A stretch of 64,000 bases of DNA from Sinonovacula constricta (taxonomy: Eukaryota; Mollusca; Bivalvia; Cardiida; Solecurtidae). Below the pieces are notes generated by a model. The model had not been told where the DNA came from. It worked only from the letters and a program-made list of their open reading frames with translations, and ran no database searches. Positions 1-14,000 of this stretch are shown here, one piece after another; the first letter of the stretch is position 1; each line of letters opens with the position of its first letter. The position numbers were made by a program, and so were the translations under genes. The stretch is taken from the NCBI GenBank assembly GCA_007844125.1, contig CM017555.1, positions 27,891,624 through 27,955,623 on the forward strand, given 5' to 3'.

Positions 1-582
1 TGTAGATTTTCTTGTAGTTTTCCATATTTTTTTGTGCTTGTGTCCTGGACCTCAAATTATTCCTTCCTGTATCATGGTATGTATGTTTGTCTTCATGGGT
101 TCTTGACTTTGATGGTAAGTGGTCAGTTTCACCTCTTGCTTTGTCAAAATCTTGGAGTTTTCTTTCTTCCTGCATTCTTGATCTTGGCAGCAAATCATTA
201 TTACCATTCCTTGGTCTTTCCTGATGCCGGGGTTCTCTTTCGTTCTGTGATCTTGACCTCGATAGTGAATAATTGGTGTAATATTGTTTTTCGTTTGGAT
301 GGCGATTTCTTTCTCTTTCCTGTGACTGCGATCTTGACAGCAAATCATCCTTGTCATTTGGTGATCGATCCTGATGCTTGATTTCTCTTTCTTTCTGTAG
401 TCGTAATGATATTGACTCGTCAGTGCAATCTCGTTGCCAGTTAGGATGGTGATCACTTCTCCCTCGCTGTGACCTTGATCTGGACATAGAATCATCAGTG
501 TCACTCCATTTCTGAGCCAGTCTTTGCTGTCTTCTGCCTCTGCTGGTATACTGTCTCCTTCTTGGCTCTGTGTCTGAGGCAT
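1..582 (-). CDS. Partial Ser/Arg-rich exon, off the left edge; probable alternative 3' continuation of the eleven-exon gene
   Basis: Behind the acceptor AATAATTTCAG (AG at 584-583), one minus frame is open for all 193 codons to the window edge. It encodes RS-type sequence, for example DDSMSRSRSQRGRSD, LLSRSQSQERERNR and YSLSRSRSQNEREPR. A competing minus frame with a start near 582 and a stop near 52 is a shadow, because it ends inside this longer RS frame. Phase 1 at the acceptor matches the donor at 3793 (G|AT). RS-rich tails are known from splicing-related and nuclear-speckle proteins; assigning this one there is inference. It could also be a separate gene. Confidence 0.6.
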
Positions 583-1355
583 CTGAAATTATTGATTGGA
601 TCAGGTCAATGAAAGCTGTTTGAATAATTTCAAATAGATGAGTAAAGATTAAAAGTTATTTTAATATTTTTGGTCATATATAATCATAGTCGTATATAAT
701 CTAGTTTCATAAATATTCAAACATATACAATCAAGGAATGTGCTGGATTCTTTTTACAGTTTTGACAACTTTTTTACATAAACTGGCGAATTATCAAATT
801 ATTGTTGGAAGGAACTTTAGTAATATGTAATGTTTATTAATATAAATCATGTCATTTTATTTAACCCTTAGCTTGCTAAACACATATTCATATGATACAG
901 TGTAGATCCAGATCAGTGAGCCTACTGCTAGAAGCTGTTTGATCAGGATATACACTATTAGCAGCTGAATCTCTAGCAATATATTTTGGCAATTTTGCAT
1001 GTCAATGTAAGATAATGACTAAGAATTAGTCTGTGTTTTGAACAAATATAGCAAGCTAAGGTTGAAGCAAAAGCATTTACATCTTACCTCTTTAAGCTGA
1101 TAACACCCACAAGTGCACAATCCATGCAGTGAAATGTGGGATTTTGTGATGGAATCATAAACCTCATGCTTCATTTAGTTGTGAGGGAATCTGATCCTTG
1201 TTTAAATTAAGTAACAACAATTCAAACAATCAAAACAAAGCAAGTTTGCACAATTTTGTTACCAATTTTTCTGGGGTTTGGCAACACCATTCTAAAAATA
1301 TTACTATGCAATTCGCATGAGCTTGCATTATATTCTCATATTATTTTCAAGGTTT

Positions 1356-1377
1356 AAAAAAAAAAAAAAAAAAAAAA
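1356..1377. repeat. Poly(A) run
   Basis: A 22-base A run in non-coding sequence. It could be a retroposed tail, but no element body is recognised next to it. Confidence 0.9.
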
Positions 1378-2527
1378 GTTGTCTTAAATTTTTTTTTAAA
1401 TAGATGTTTTAATACATTATGAAAACAAAATGCAAAGCACAACAACAGCAAAGAGCAGAAGTGTTCAGTCTTGGTGCTAAACATGTGTCTCATTTATTTG
1501 AATTAAAAGAGGCCCTAATCAGATCCAAGGGCAGATACTGTGGATTATTAACACTAGTTTTTTTATTGTTACCTTTGAATTATTTTGTTTCTGTAAATTT
1601 GATATAAATTCAAAGACAAACATCATGCACAAACCCCCAAGCAGAGCCAAAACCAGAACATCTCAAAGTCTTTAAAAAATTACAAAAGGTTTCAATTGAC
1701 ATGCACAACCACAAAACAGAACCAAACCAAGGGTCAGAACTACAGCACATTACCACTATTGTTATCTCCAATATAGAGAATGGGTGAGATGGCATCAGAC
1801 ATGGGGTTAAAGACAACATGGCTGCTGTTGTATTCCCTGGTGGCCAGTCCATGGGAGGACAGAATAGATGCTCTACCTATCAGTGTCTGGTCTTCAACTG
1901 GTATAGGGAGTGTTGTTGAAAAGTTATTAAAGGAGAAACTGAATATTCAGATATTTAGCCAAAATGTCTATACAATGCACAAAATCAATTAAATTTTAAG
2001 TAGAAGCATTATAAGGTTAACACTTTGCTGATTGCTTTATGTTTTTTAAATTTGAAGAAAAAAGAGGACATTGCTTCCTAAGAAGTATCACTTTAGAGTA
2101 TATAAATGTTACATTTCATGCATAAGAGTCATAAGTATGTTTACCGTAAATGTTTCAAAAAAAAAGTTATAATGTAAGTATGTTTGTATCCAATAACTTG
2201 ATCTGTTTGTATCTTTCTTTATTTTGCTAATTCCTCTCTTTTTTCCATAAACATTAAATCTCTGTCTTTTCCCTTTATCTCCTACTATCTTCCTTAATGA
2301 ATTAGATAACTTTCATTCCTTCTTTCTCTACCCACTTTCTCTCTTATCTCTCAGTCTCATTTTTTTACTTTATTTTTTATCAGATATGCATACATTTACT
2401 TTTCACCCTTAAACATATGAAATACTATTAGATGTTTCTATGAAGTAAAAAAGGCACAAATACTCCATAATATCTTCAAAGTGAATAAAGTAATCACCAT
2501 TTCCCTCATAATATTGCCCCTCTACCA

Positions 2528-2562
2528 GTCTCCGAGGATGGGGGGATCCTCGAACTGGAGAC
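2528..2562. other. GC-rich imperfect hairpin
   Basis: GTCTCCGAGGAT is followed by a G-run loop and then ATCCTCG and GGAGAC separated by a 4-base bulge, giving a stem of about 13 pairs. It stands out from the A+T-rich surroundings. The role is unknown. Confidence 0.5.
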
Positions 2563-3736
2563 AGAAAAGGTCCCTCCCTATTAGTACAGTGGGACGATAA
2601 CCCTCCATGGTTGCTGAATCTACGTGACTGTAGCCGAGTGCGCTTTGGATAATCTATTGAAGTTCTGGCTTCTGGAAATATTTGTTGCAGACGTTAAGGG
2701 GAACTATAACAACAATGGTTTCCTTCTGGAGATTTTGTGACAAAATTTGTTACAAAGAACTATAAATGACACAAGATTTAATGATAATAATGTTAACGCT
2801 GACTAAAATTACTAAAATAGATGTATAGGAATGTGTAATTTGGAAAAGACAAGTTTCAATCTATTTTATGAGAAGTAAATTGCTTCTAGTATAGTTTAAG
2901 TGACAATGAATGCATATTTATACGAGACCTTTGCAATTAAATGTTTCTTCATATGATGGTCCTTACCCTAGAAAGTCAGTGAAAAATGAATAATTGTTAC
3001 ATATTAACACTGATGCAGTTTTTTTGTAATAAGACCATAAACACATTGTTAGCTCAGAGGAGAAAAATCCTATCAAGAAAAAGCAAAGTGTACGACCTTT
3101 TATTTCCGTTGACAGATATGTTGTAGCCTTTAAGCAAACATTACGAGATATTTTGTCATAACTTTTATATTTAAACATTTGCTAGTCGATTGTTCATATA
3201 TGAAAAACAGAACCATTACAATAACAAGGTCAGGACAACTCTAAGAAATAACATAAATACAACCATATTGTAAATTAAATAAACAGTAATGTTTGTTGTT
3301 AATTGTACCTATACTGCTTATTTTCTATGTGTCTTAAAAAAAGGTAAAGACAACATTCTGATAAATTATCCTGCAAATGTTCACAAAAACCATTTGGTTA
3401 ACATTCAGGTGAGCAGAAATTATAAAAATATAAAAATAAATAATATTTTAAGAATACTGTACATGCAAACCAGAAAAAGATTTAGGCAATATCACTAAAA
3501 ACAAAGTTAAGACATTGATATATACATGTTTGTGTAGAAATCCAAAAAACAAGCAAACAAGTATTCATGCTTAATATGCAAACTTTTCAAAAACATGCAT
3601 AAAATATAAACAAAAAATGAAAACAGTAAATCACAGCAACATATACAGTGATTTGTGTTTGTAATTCTCAAAGTTTCAAAAATATTAAAAATATATCAAG
3701 TGTAGAAACCCTGCAAAGTGGATATAAAAAGAATGA

Positions 3737-5004
3737 TTATGTGATAAGAAAAGGGGGTTGATGAAAACCAGGAGTATTTTTTGGTATTTCACCTTTTGTT
3801 TTTGAAGACCTGGATTTGGCTGAGTTTGTCTCCCTTGATCTTACTCTCCCCTCCATTGTCTCCTCTCCACTACGTGAATCCATAATTGACATTTTTCCAT
3901 TGTTGTTAATCATAACTGAACTCCCTAATGACCAAGGTCCTGATAGAGCAGATTCTATATCAAAACCATTGTCATACTTATTGTGAAAAGTATCTTTGCT
4001 TGAGTCAGCTCTCTTATCACCTTGGTTTTCAAGCTGAGAAACAGATTTGTAATTTAAATTTTCATCAGTATCCATCTCATAGGATTCATTAAGAAAACTG
4101 TTCAGTAGGGTGCTAGAGAGATCAGAGCAGCTGTCTTGGTTGCTAAACTGGCTATTTGGAGACAGTGACCTTGGCATCAAGTTCAAATTATCACTTTCAA
4201 TGAACTTCGAACTCCTAGCTGATGCAGGACCCTTTCCAGGTGACAAACTAGAATTTCTACTTCGTCTCTTACTAAGTTTATAAACTGAATGAGTGAGTGT
4301 GTCATCTCGACTGTGATCTGGTAAATGTTTCTGAAGACAATATTGAGAGGCACCTGCAGGGTTTTGCTTTGGAAGCTCTAAACCTGTTGAGAACTTGGCG
4401 GTACCGGACTCTGCGGCTTTCCTTTGGTTAAGCTTTTTATGGTTGCTTATATGGACTCGTGGCAAAAGAAAGCTTGTGTCTTCTCCACTTAAGTAATTGC
4501 ACTCATCACCAAGGTTCTCACCCAGTTTGTCAGATAAATCATTATTTTGCAATGAAGAAACTTTGTTCTGAATGTTGTTCTCTTCATCAAAAGCATTGCT
4601 ACCTTCCTTCAAATCATTTACCAAAGCATGAGAATCTAGTTTATAAGTTGTGTCACAATTTGCATTAAAATCATGTCTTCCCATTTTTTTACATTTTTTA
4701 GTTATTCTTGCCTGCTTACTGCTCTTTTCGTTTCCTTTTTGCATTTCTTTCCTGCTATTATTTCTTAAATAGTTTTCATTGTCTTCAGCAATTTGATTTG
4801 AAGGATTAATTCCTTGCTGACTGTTCATATAATTGTCTTGAGAAAACTTGTAACTGTGGTTTTGATTTTGTAAATTTCTGGAAGAATCGACAGGTGACAA
4901 TGGAGATTTTGAGGTAGGTCTAAGAGCAGACAACTCTTCCAGCCCATTGTTGGCAGACAACTCATTTCCTCTCAGCGATGAGTTGTATTTCTTTCCACCT
5001 TGAG
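3737..5004 (-). CDS. Exon 11, long Ser/Asn-rich exon with stop, of the eleven-exon gene
   Basis: The acceptor CCCCTGCCAG at 5005 sits just downstream of an in-frame TGA, so the coding exon must start here and not at the upstream TTG. It is open for 422 codons to TAA at 3737-3739. The protein is hydrophilic and Ser/Asn-rich with no recognised domain. An internal GTGAAA donor at 3792 leaves phase 1, matching the acceptor at 583. The exon is therefore either terminal, or internal ending at 3793. An AATAAA-like signal on the minus strand lies near 3098. Confidence 0.75.
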
Positions 5005-8000
5005 CTGGCAGGGGATTCAAGATTGACAATCAACAATCTATGAAACTATAAGGAGATAACAGCATAATTACAAGTTTCTAAGTTAAATTCACCCAGGGTT
5101 TTACAGGTAGTTAACTTAAAAGAATGCAACATGACAAACTCAAAACTTGCAGTTATAACATACAACATAGTGTGACATTAATAACCTTCAAATTACAAAT
5201 TTCTGTTTCTTTAAAAGTGAGCATACCAAAAGAAAGTAGTGAATACTACTACAAAAATTGGTGATAAATGTTTCAGATATATAATTCATGAATTAAAAAA
5301 AACATGATTAAAAATTAACTTAAAAGATATTTTAAAAACTTTTTTAACATCACTAAAATAAGGATTACAATATGGCTTTAATTTGGACAAGATTTTGTTC
5401 TACAATTCTTAAATTATTTGAGGGATTAACAAACTGGAATACTAAGCAAAGGTTTGAATGAAAAAACAACATGAAAACTTATTACTGATTTTTTGAACAT
5501 ACAATTAAGGTGAGAGGGACACATTCTTTAACAAAGTGTAAGGGGCTGTGTAACTAGACTGTAACTAATGACGATGTTAATGATGCACAAAATAAACACA
5601 CATCTACAGCTAGACATATAAGAATGCACTATTCTATTCTACAGTGTATGTTCACAATAAATACTTAATTGACAATAAACGAGATGACTCTAATGTGTCA
5701 AATATAACCTTAGACATTCAAATGCAAAGTGGCATATATGCAACATTTAGACATTTTTCTTACAAAATGAAGGTCCACATTGAAAATGTGATTTACATAA
5801 TTTACTGACCCACAACATCCAAAAACATATTTAAACAAATAAAAAAGATGTCAGCTGCATTGAGCCTGTAGACGTCAAAAAAAATATATGGAACTTCATG
5901 ATCCGATACAACAATATATTACATGAGCATAGAAAACACATGTAAATTGTATGTTAAATGCTTACTTATGCTTTATTAAGTTTGTTTATTTAATCAACAC
6001 AACATATAATGGTAACTATTAAATAATATACAGAATAAATATATGGAAAACAACAACATTAATTTAACAACAAATGTTTCTACTTTCTCTTATTTACAAT
6101 ATTAACATACAACATCCATAAATAAGCCATTAAATCATCTACCAGTCATCTATCTAATTATTAATTAGCTGCCACTCACCTGTGTGTACAGCACTCTCCA
6201 GACCAGAGTCTGGTGACATGGGCGGTGGAGAGGGTACCCGCCGTAACTTCCTGCTCCTGTAACAGGGGAGATAATGCAAAAGGTCAGTGCAAGGGCTATA
6301 ACTCTTTGGATACTAGTTTTAGTAAAACAAAAAACAAGCAAACAACAACAAAAAACAAAAACAACAACAAACAAGGAAGGACATTAAGCAGGAAGACCTT
6401 CCTACAAAAAAATTATCACCCTGACTAGGTTTAGGAGTAATAAGGTGACTTTAACCTTTGGCCACTGATACCTGCAAAAACTTGTATCAGGTAAAGCTAT
6501 ACATGGCTTACAAGATAAGCTGTTCTTGTAGCATGCGTATATGTATAATAGCTAGGAAACCTGACCCATACAAATGCCATAATTGCTAAAGGTATGTTAA
6601 AAACAATAATTTTTCATAATTATAAAAATGACGCATATTAAGAAAACATACATACATTGCATTTAAGTAGAACAAAATCTTACTGAATGTTACTATAGCG
6701 TAGGTCTATATACAATTTATTCTAGCATTTCCATAACTTATTTTAAGAAATTAATCAATGTGGCTTACCCAGGTGAGCGGCTTCTACTCTTGCTGACTTT
6801 TCTTCTTTCCTCAGACTGGAAGAACAAAAGTAATAAAAAGGACTAACAGTATATACAGTAGATTCAAGATAGTCAATGTCATTTAAAGCCTTTATAAAGC
6901 CATATTGACTTCCATGAATCATTGTAATCAATACAAAACAATTTTTGAAATCAGAAGTGTATGACACAGAAGTGTATGGCAGAGAAGTGTATGGCATAGA
7001 ACTGTATTGCATTCAACTGTATGGCACAGAAGACTGACTAAAACAATAACAACTGACCACTCCTTGTGCCCGACCAAATGAGTGCAGAATGAAGCCCATC
7101 AAAATCATAGATTATATTGAAATCTGTATGTAATAATATGCTGGTTGACATGTATAACAAAAATACATGAAACTGTCTCATAAAAATACTCATTGGTGCA
7201 TTCAGTTGAGCTTATATCTAACATGCGATGAGTCCTCACTTCTAATTATACCAAAACCAATCATTTTTTCAAATTAATATTTTTTTACATTTTGCCTTTT
7301 TCTCACTTTTTAAATGGCTCCAGGACCTATGAATCAAGTATACCATGCTCACAAAGTCTTAAGTTATGACTGCACTCTTAAAACAATGAGGGAGCAGAAA
7401 CAGAATATCATAAACTATATGCAAAAGTTAATTTTTGGAAACAAATAATTATCATAAAAATAATAGGTTGCATGTTTATATAATTGTATTTTGTGTTGTG
7501 TATCAATAAATGTACCTTGGATTTTGGTGGTCCAGACCAGAATTTAGTTGTTTTCTGTTCACCCTTCTTCAACTCAAACTTCTTTGGCTCCTTAAATACC
7601 ATTTATAAAATCCACTTCATGTGCAAACACATATAAATAGACAATAAATAATTAAATTTAAGTAGACTTCAAAGAATTGACATGTGAAGACAAAACATAT
7701 AATTAACTGTCTATGTTCATAATTATTTTCTCTATGTCTGTATATGAAATAAATATATACAAAGTATTTAAATATACTTTTTACAATAAAGATGCATTTA
7801 AAATGATTCATTTATTACTATCATCACAATGTGCAGACAACATTACTTAGTACCGGTATGTTCCTTATTCAATAAAATTTATTTTCTGTGCATATTGCAG
7901 TCAGAAGCATTCTCATGTGACAGAATGATAGCTACACCCTAAAATTACTATTGTTTGGTACCCTATCCACTCAGAGAGTGAGATTCTTGTGCACATGGCA

Positions 8001-11000
8001 GCTTATTCACATCGGACAATTTTGACAGATAGAGCCATCTTGATCAGTTGTTAACCTTGATTTAAAAGTAGTAATGCTCTGGAATTGTGTTTACAACAAT
8101 CTATGCATCGTTTGACAAGAAGGAAAATCTGCAGATTCTAAATTTGGTTGTTCTGTAAAACAAAACAATGTTTAAGTGAGAATTCTGTTAATGTGAAGAA
8201 ACCAGTATTGCACAGTTTGTTTCAAAAACGAAAAGTAAAATATTGCTGATCTTACAAATACAAATTATTAATTAATTAATGGAATAGATCTTATTTTACC
8301 TTCCATGATACATCAACATTTTTAAAATCCTTGAATTTAGTGGTAGGTTTATCACTCTTCTTGACTTCAAATGTACCACCCTTGGGTATGTCATAGCTTC
8401 TTTCTGTACTGAATGGTGACTTAGAGACAATTTTACGACTAGGACTCTTTTTTAACTTGAATGGGGGTGGGGCTGAAATAAAAATGGTTCCTCATCATTT
8501 AGGATTAACAGAAATAATAGATAATAAAATTATTATAATGATGTGCTGTTCATAAGACATAAAACATGACAAAATTTTTTTAGTTATATTTAGTCATTGC
8601 AATGTTAGCTGATGGACAATATTATATAAATATTATAATAATTGTCACATAAAACAATGATACAATGTTATGAAGTTTGGTTTTTCAATAATTAAAATTA
8701 TGACTTTGATTATGTTGATGCCATGTTTGGACTAGTAAGTCAAAATTTAATCTTTTTGAAAACCTCCATTCGTTTGTCTAAAAATCAGAGTTCCTACTTT
8801 ATGGTTTTAATCTGTTAAGACAGGATGCAAAACTTCTCTCAGTACTGGATAGAATAAAAAATGTGAATATGTTTGACCTTAATTTGAAAAATGGAGTTAA
8901 AAATTGGAATGTGTCATAATCATATTGTTTTATACAGTTTACTTCTTAAAGAAAATTGAGTAATAGTGTGAAAGCATTGTTGAATGCAGATCCACCTACG
9001 TTTATACAGCCTTTCCCTCTGGCGTCCCCGACTGGTTTGCTTACTGTGGAGTGAGTTGGTTTCATCATCACCATTCTCACCTTCTGCTCCTGTGAAATAT
9101 TATTTTTGTCAATGCTTAACTTTGCTTTGCTTTAATAATCACACCAACACAACTTTGGTCAAATTAAAGACAATAGCTGCCATCAGGTAATGGACTAAAC
9201 CACCAGTGCACAGCCGGTTAGCCTGAAGACCTCTGCATGTGTAATTTCTCTCACAGACCGGAACTCGAACTCATGTGGTGCAGTGCTGATGAGTTACAAG
9301 TCAGCAACTCTAAAGGCTTTACCACTTAGTTACTTTTCGAGTTAACTATTTATCTGGCAATTGTTTTTCCAGAGAAAAGACCGACTAATTCCTTACTCCT
9401 AGCTTTTTTCAATCTACTTACATATGCAACCTGAAAATGCTTTAGAAACTTGGCAGCAAATAGTACAGATCCTGCACAAACTGACTGCTGTGTTAACCCA
9501 TTAATTTAGATCTACACTACATGCCCATGTCCAATCACTTTGGCCTGAGTAACTTTAATGATCAACATGTTATTTATTTGGATAGATTTAAATTGTTTAA
9601 TTTAGAAAGACTTCTATGATACAAAAACTATTAACTTATCTTCCACTTTGTCCTAAGATTTTTGAAGTATGGTAATTACCAATAAAAATAACTTTAGGCT
9701 ATCTAATATGCTTTCAGCAATTACCATAAAAAGTGGTTTGTTTAAAAACAATGACAACAAAACTTCAACTGGCATCAGTTGACATTTACAGATGATCAAA
9801 TCAGTCTCCTCACTAGAGGTCACACGCTTTTCAGAACACAGTTACCTCTGGCCCCACATACAAAAAGGGAGTGAATCACTGCTGACAAGATTTAAGCATG
9901 ATTAGATTTATATCTAATATTTTTTAATGTTCTTCTCATAAAAGCTGTATTTTTATCTACATACACACAACTTAATAAACTCTCTAATGTAAGGCATTTA
10001 AAATGGGCAACTGACTGTTTTGTAACCTACCAGAAATATCAGTTTTGGCTCTCCTTAAATGTTGATCATCCTTATCGTGGCTAGTCTCCCTTTTCTTGGA
10101 TACTCTCCTTCTATTGTCTTCTTAGAGTCACAAAAAGTCAAAAGTTTTGTAAGTATTCATAAAAGTGACAAGTAAATTACACAATTTAAGACTAAAACTT
10201 TATTCACAAGCCTCTTTTTATAAGTAAAAGGGCAGAAAATAATTACTGTAGGTAACTACATCTATATATAAGTAAGCAATGACTTTATTTAAACTACTTT
10301 TTTCAGAAAGAATAATTGCAAAGTCATCTTATGAAAACCATTACGAGAAAATAGTTCTCTCAACATTTTATATGTAGTATTAACAGAATTTCAAGCTTTA
10401 TGTAAAAAAGAAAGCACTGAAGCTGTAAATAATTTCTCTAAAACTAAAAAAGCTAATAAATTATTTTCTTCTCTGGGCTTCTCTGGTGCTCAAAGGAATA
10501 AATAAATAAAAAACACACAAAAAAAAACAATACCATATGTGTTAAAGCTTTAACAATTGTTGGGAAGCTAAGTTGCATTAGTATAATTAATAAACTGTTA
10601 TGCATAAAATAGAAATTGAAAAAAGCAATATTTAACATAAGCTATCATAAAATAAAATGTCTACTCCTCTACTTCATATGCTTAAACAGATCTTAGATGT
10701 TACAAACAGGTTGCTTCTAAAGTTTTACTTATAGCTCTCCCCTACTTACCACTGTTGCTATCCAACATCTCATCGCCATAGTGACGAATTGGGTCATGGT
10801 GACCTTGACCTTTATGACTGCTTCTTGTTTTCAAGGTCACACCATCTGAGCTGATGGTAGTTGAAGCATCTATTGGGTCAAACTCATCTCTCATAGTAAA
10901 CCTACGACCAGTCTGACCTTGATGACCTTCAAAATGACCTTGATGACCTCCATTACTATGGTAACTATCCAGTTCACCTTGACTTTGACTAAAGTCACCT

Positions 11001-14000
11001 TCATCACCAGACATTTGACCTTCAGCATCACTATAAGGAAGTTTATGGCCGTTGACTTTTCTGTGTCCTTGACCTTTGACCTTGTCTTCTGAAGTCGAAT
11101 TATCATCACTTTCTTCATCTGATGCATCATTACCATCACCTGCCTCTATGTTGGCAAAAGCAAAACACATTACAGCATGTAAGCATGTTAATAATTATTA
11201 ATTTATTAACATTTCGGGTGAGATCAACCCAAATTTGTCCATTAAAATACCATGTAAGAAGCAAAGTTACTATCTTAGCAAGAAAAGCTTTGCAAAGACT
11301 TTGATTGGATCCCTGTATAATATATAAAGCAAAAGCTAGCTTTATTATTCATGTAAGATAAGTTTTATTGTATAAGCAAAATAAGAAACTATTTAAGCAC
11401 ATTAGCGCTTTGATATCAGCAAGTGACTTTTAGTTGATCACAAATGATTACTGTTAATTAAACTGAAGTAGTAAAACATGTATAGTTCATTCAATGCCTT
11501 CAGTAATCTATTTCAAAGATGAAAATAAAAACATGCTTAATTTAATTTAGATTTGGAAGCAGTTATTATAAAACTTATACTAAAGCTAGGAAAACCACAA
11601 GCATATTACATCAGGTCTAAAAGTATAGCAAAAACAAACCAGAGATCATTTCCAGAAAACGTTGTTTAAGTTGTTACGACATTGCTCTAATAACAATGTC
11701 AATATAACAATGCTTTATAATCCTCTTTGAAATCGCTTTTAAAAAAACCCACCAGCTTGTTTGTATGTCATTAAAACATGTTTATTATACATTCTTTATA
11801 CATATTTAAATGAAAATAATTGACATACAATGCAATATAAGAAAAAAGTATGCAGGTTATTTTGTTATGTTTGTAAGGTTCTTAATCAGCTTGTTATAAT
11901 ATCAAAAGCTTAAAGTAACACAATGTAGCCTTTTAAACCTTCAAGTTTTTTCAAAGACTTTTTTCGCAGTTGATTTAACATTAAAAACAACAAAATTTGA
12001 GAAAAATTAAAAGATTTCACAATTTTCAATCTTAAACTTCAAACACATCATTTTTTATTTGACACCTTAGATAAAGGGAATTTAGAAGAGAATTTTTTTT
12101 TTAAAAGATAAATTTACTTTGTTTCTTCTGTTGTTGTCTACTGAACTTTGCCATCTCTTCCGCAAAGTTAGGAATGGTGAGTCTCTGGTTATCTGGTTTG
12201 CCAGTGACATTTCTCTCAAGATGGCCACCATGTTCATCCAGAAGTTTTTTTATTTCCTCTGGAATTTCACCCTCTAGGCCCACTCCTGTATATTCTGCAG
12301 AAAAATGTCATATCCCATTCATACATAGATGCAAAGATTAATTATACAGTCGATATACAATGCATGTATATGCTATAAAAATCCATAACATTGGCCACAT
12401 CATTAGCAAAATTCAAGAATCTTAAGCAGGTATCTAGGCTCATTTTCTATGAATATTTAAGAAATAAAAGGGGATGACAAAGTCTATTCATAAATGACAA
12501 TTCATTTATTTGAAGTGCAATCAATTAATACATTAAAGCTCATATCAGTCTGTAGTATTATCTTGTATTTTATTCAGATAAAGTTTAAGTTAAAATAATC
12601 TTTACTACACTGAGATATTATTGTTGCTGTCAAGGTATTTTGGTTAAGCAAATTTTAATTAACAGTATTTATGAATGGCTGTCATGTAGCATCTGACTAT
12701 GTTGTCAAGTGGTAGTCTTTAACTCAAGGCTCCTGGTTAAAACCCTGTATATGCTGCTACTTAGTATCTTTTGATTCTATTAGTTAACAACTTTGTTAAA
12801 TAGACATTTGTTTATATTTCATTCATTTATAAAGAAAGAATTTTTGTAAGAGTCCTTAAGGGGAAACAGATTTTATTCACAAAGCTCCATCTTGATTTTG
12901 GATTGGTATATTTACTTTTGTTCTTCTATTGTAAAACTTTATAAGTGACAAAAAAAGGTTAAATAAATAATGTAATAGGAACTATGATGGAAGATTGAAG
13001 AAAAAACCCACAAGGTATTGCAATAAGAATGGAACTATTACTATCTAATAAATGTGTTCATGAAATTCAACAAAACAGTTATGTACTTTGTACAAATTGA
13101 AATCTGATTAAATATATGTTCTGTTCTGTTTTCTTGTTTATTAAAAATGCATAAATATCGGTAATGTAAATACAGGGGAGCCAACTTCATAAGGTCAAAG
13201 AATGTTCATATCTAATCTATACAGAGTTCTTCCCCTTACCTTCCAGAAGTTGTTTCAGAGCCAGATCTGGGTGTTTTATTTTCCAATTAATTGGATTTCT
13301 GGACTTCATCTGCTTTTCTGGTCGGTCCTTTTTGAAGTAGGTGTAACCCCCACCAGTACGGACAGGCTTGTCTTCGTGGTAACTGAAATGTTTAATTACA
13401 TAACAGGGTGTTTTTTTTTTTCTCTCTCAAAATTATTAAAAAGAGCCATACAACCATGTGACATTAATTCCTTGTAAACAATACTGTGTCAGAGAATTTA
13501 TAAATGATTCCTGTATTAAAGAATGTAAAATAGATCTATGTAAATCTACTTTCTATTTTTCAATTGGACTCTCCATTAAGACCACTAACAATTTTTGTAT
13601 AGATTTTGTTGACACGTTTTCTCTTTTTTCTTTCTTTTTTTGTAAGGCTGAGGAAGATAAGTTATTTTACCTTAGATCTATGTGGGTTTTTTTTTCTGTA
13701 CATAATGTTTCTAGATTAATCAGTGAACATTTTAACAATAAACAGCATAGCTGGTGATTACAAAAGACAACAACAACAATGCGGCAGATATCTAGACTGT
13801 ACAAAAACAAAACTTTAGATCTTTTACCATTAAAAAAAAGAAAGATCTTAATCAAAAAGTTTATATTTTTAATTAAGATCTGAATTGATCTTTTTAAAAC
13901 TTTAAATGTAAATATCAACTGAATTTTATAAGAGAGTATTTTAAACTTTAAACGTTAAAAGTAAAATCGATCTACTTACTGCGGTTCTGTCCCTTTTTCA

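Larger units (their letters stand above)
583..3736. other. Intron or 3' flank of the minus-strand gene
   Basis: A 3.15-kb A+T-rich stretch with no convincing coding frame. It has a poly(A) run at 1356-1377 and a GC-rich segment with a strong hairpin at 2528-2562. It is an intron if donor 3793 joins to 582, and otherwise 3' UTR plus spacer. Confidence 0.5.
5005..13979 (-). other. Introns of the eleven-exon gene
   Basis: The ten introns range from about 0.5 to 1.2 kb and are A+T-rich. Items seen inside are a 15-bp tandem repeat at 6952-7031 and a tRNA-derived SINE remnant at 9195-9345. The intron between exons 3 and 2 (12295-13239) has a possible SINE scrap near 12711-12745. Otherwise nothing is recognised. 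Confidence 0.7.

Noticed and set aside
52..582. Open minus-strand frame of 176 codons starting MPQTQSQEG
   Set aside because: It is a shadow of the longer RS-rich frame in another phase, which is open through to the window edge and fits the splice phase.
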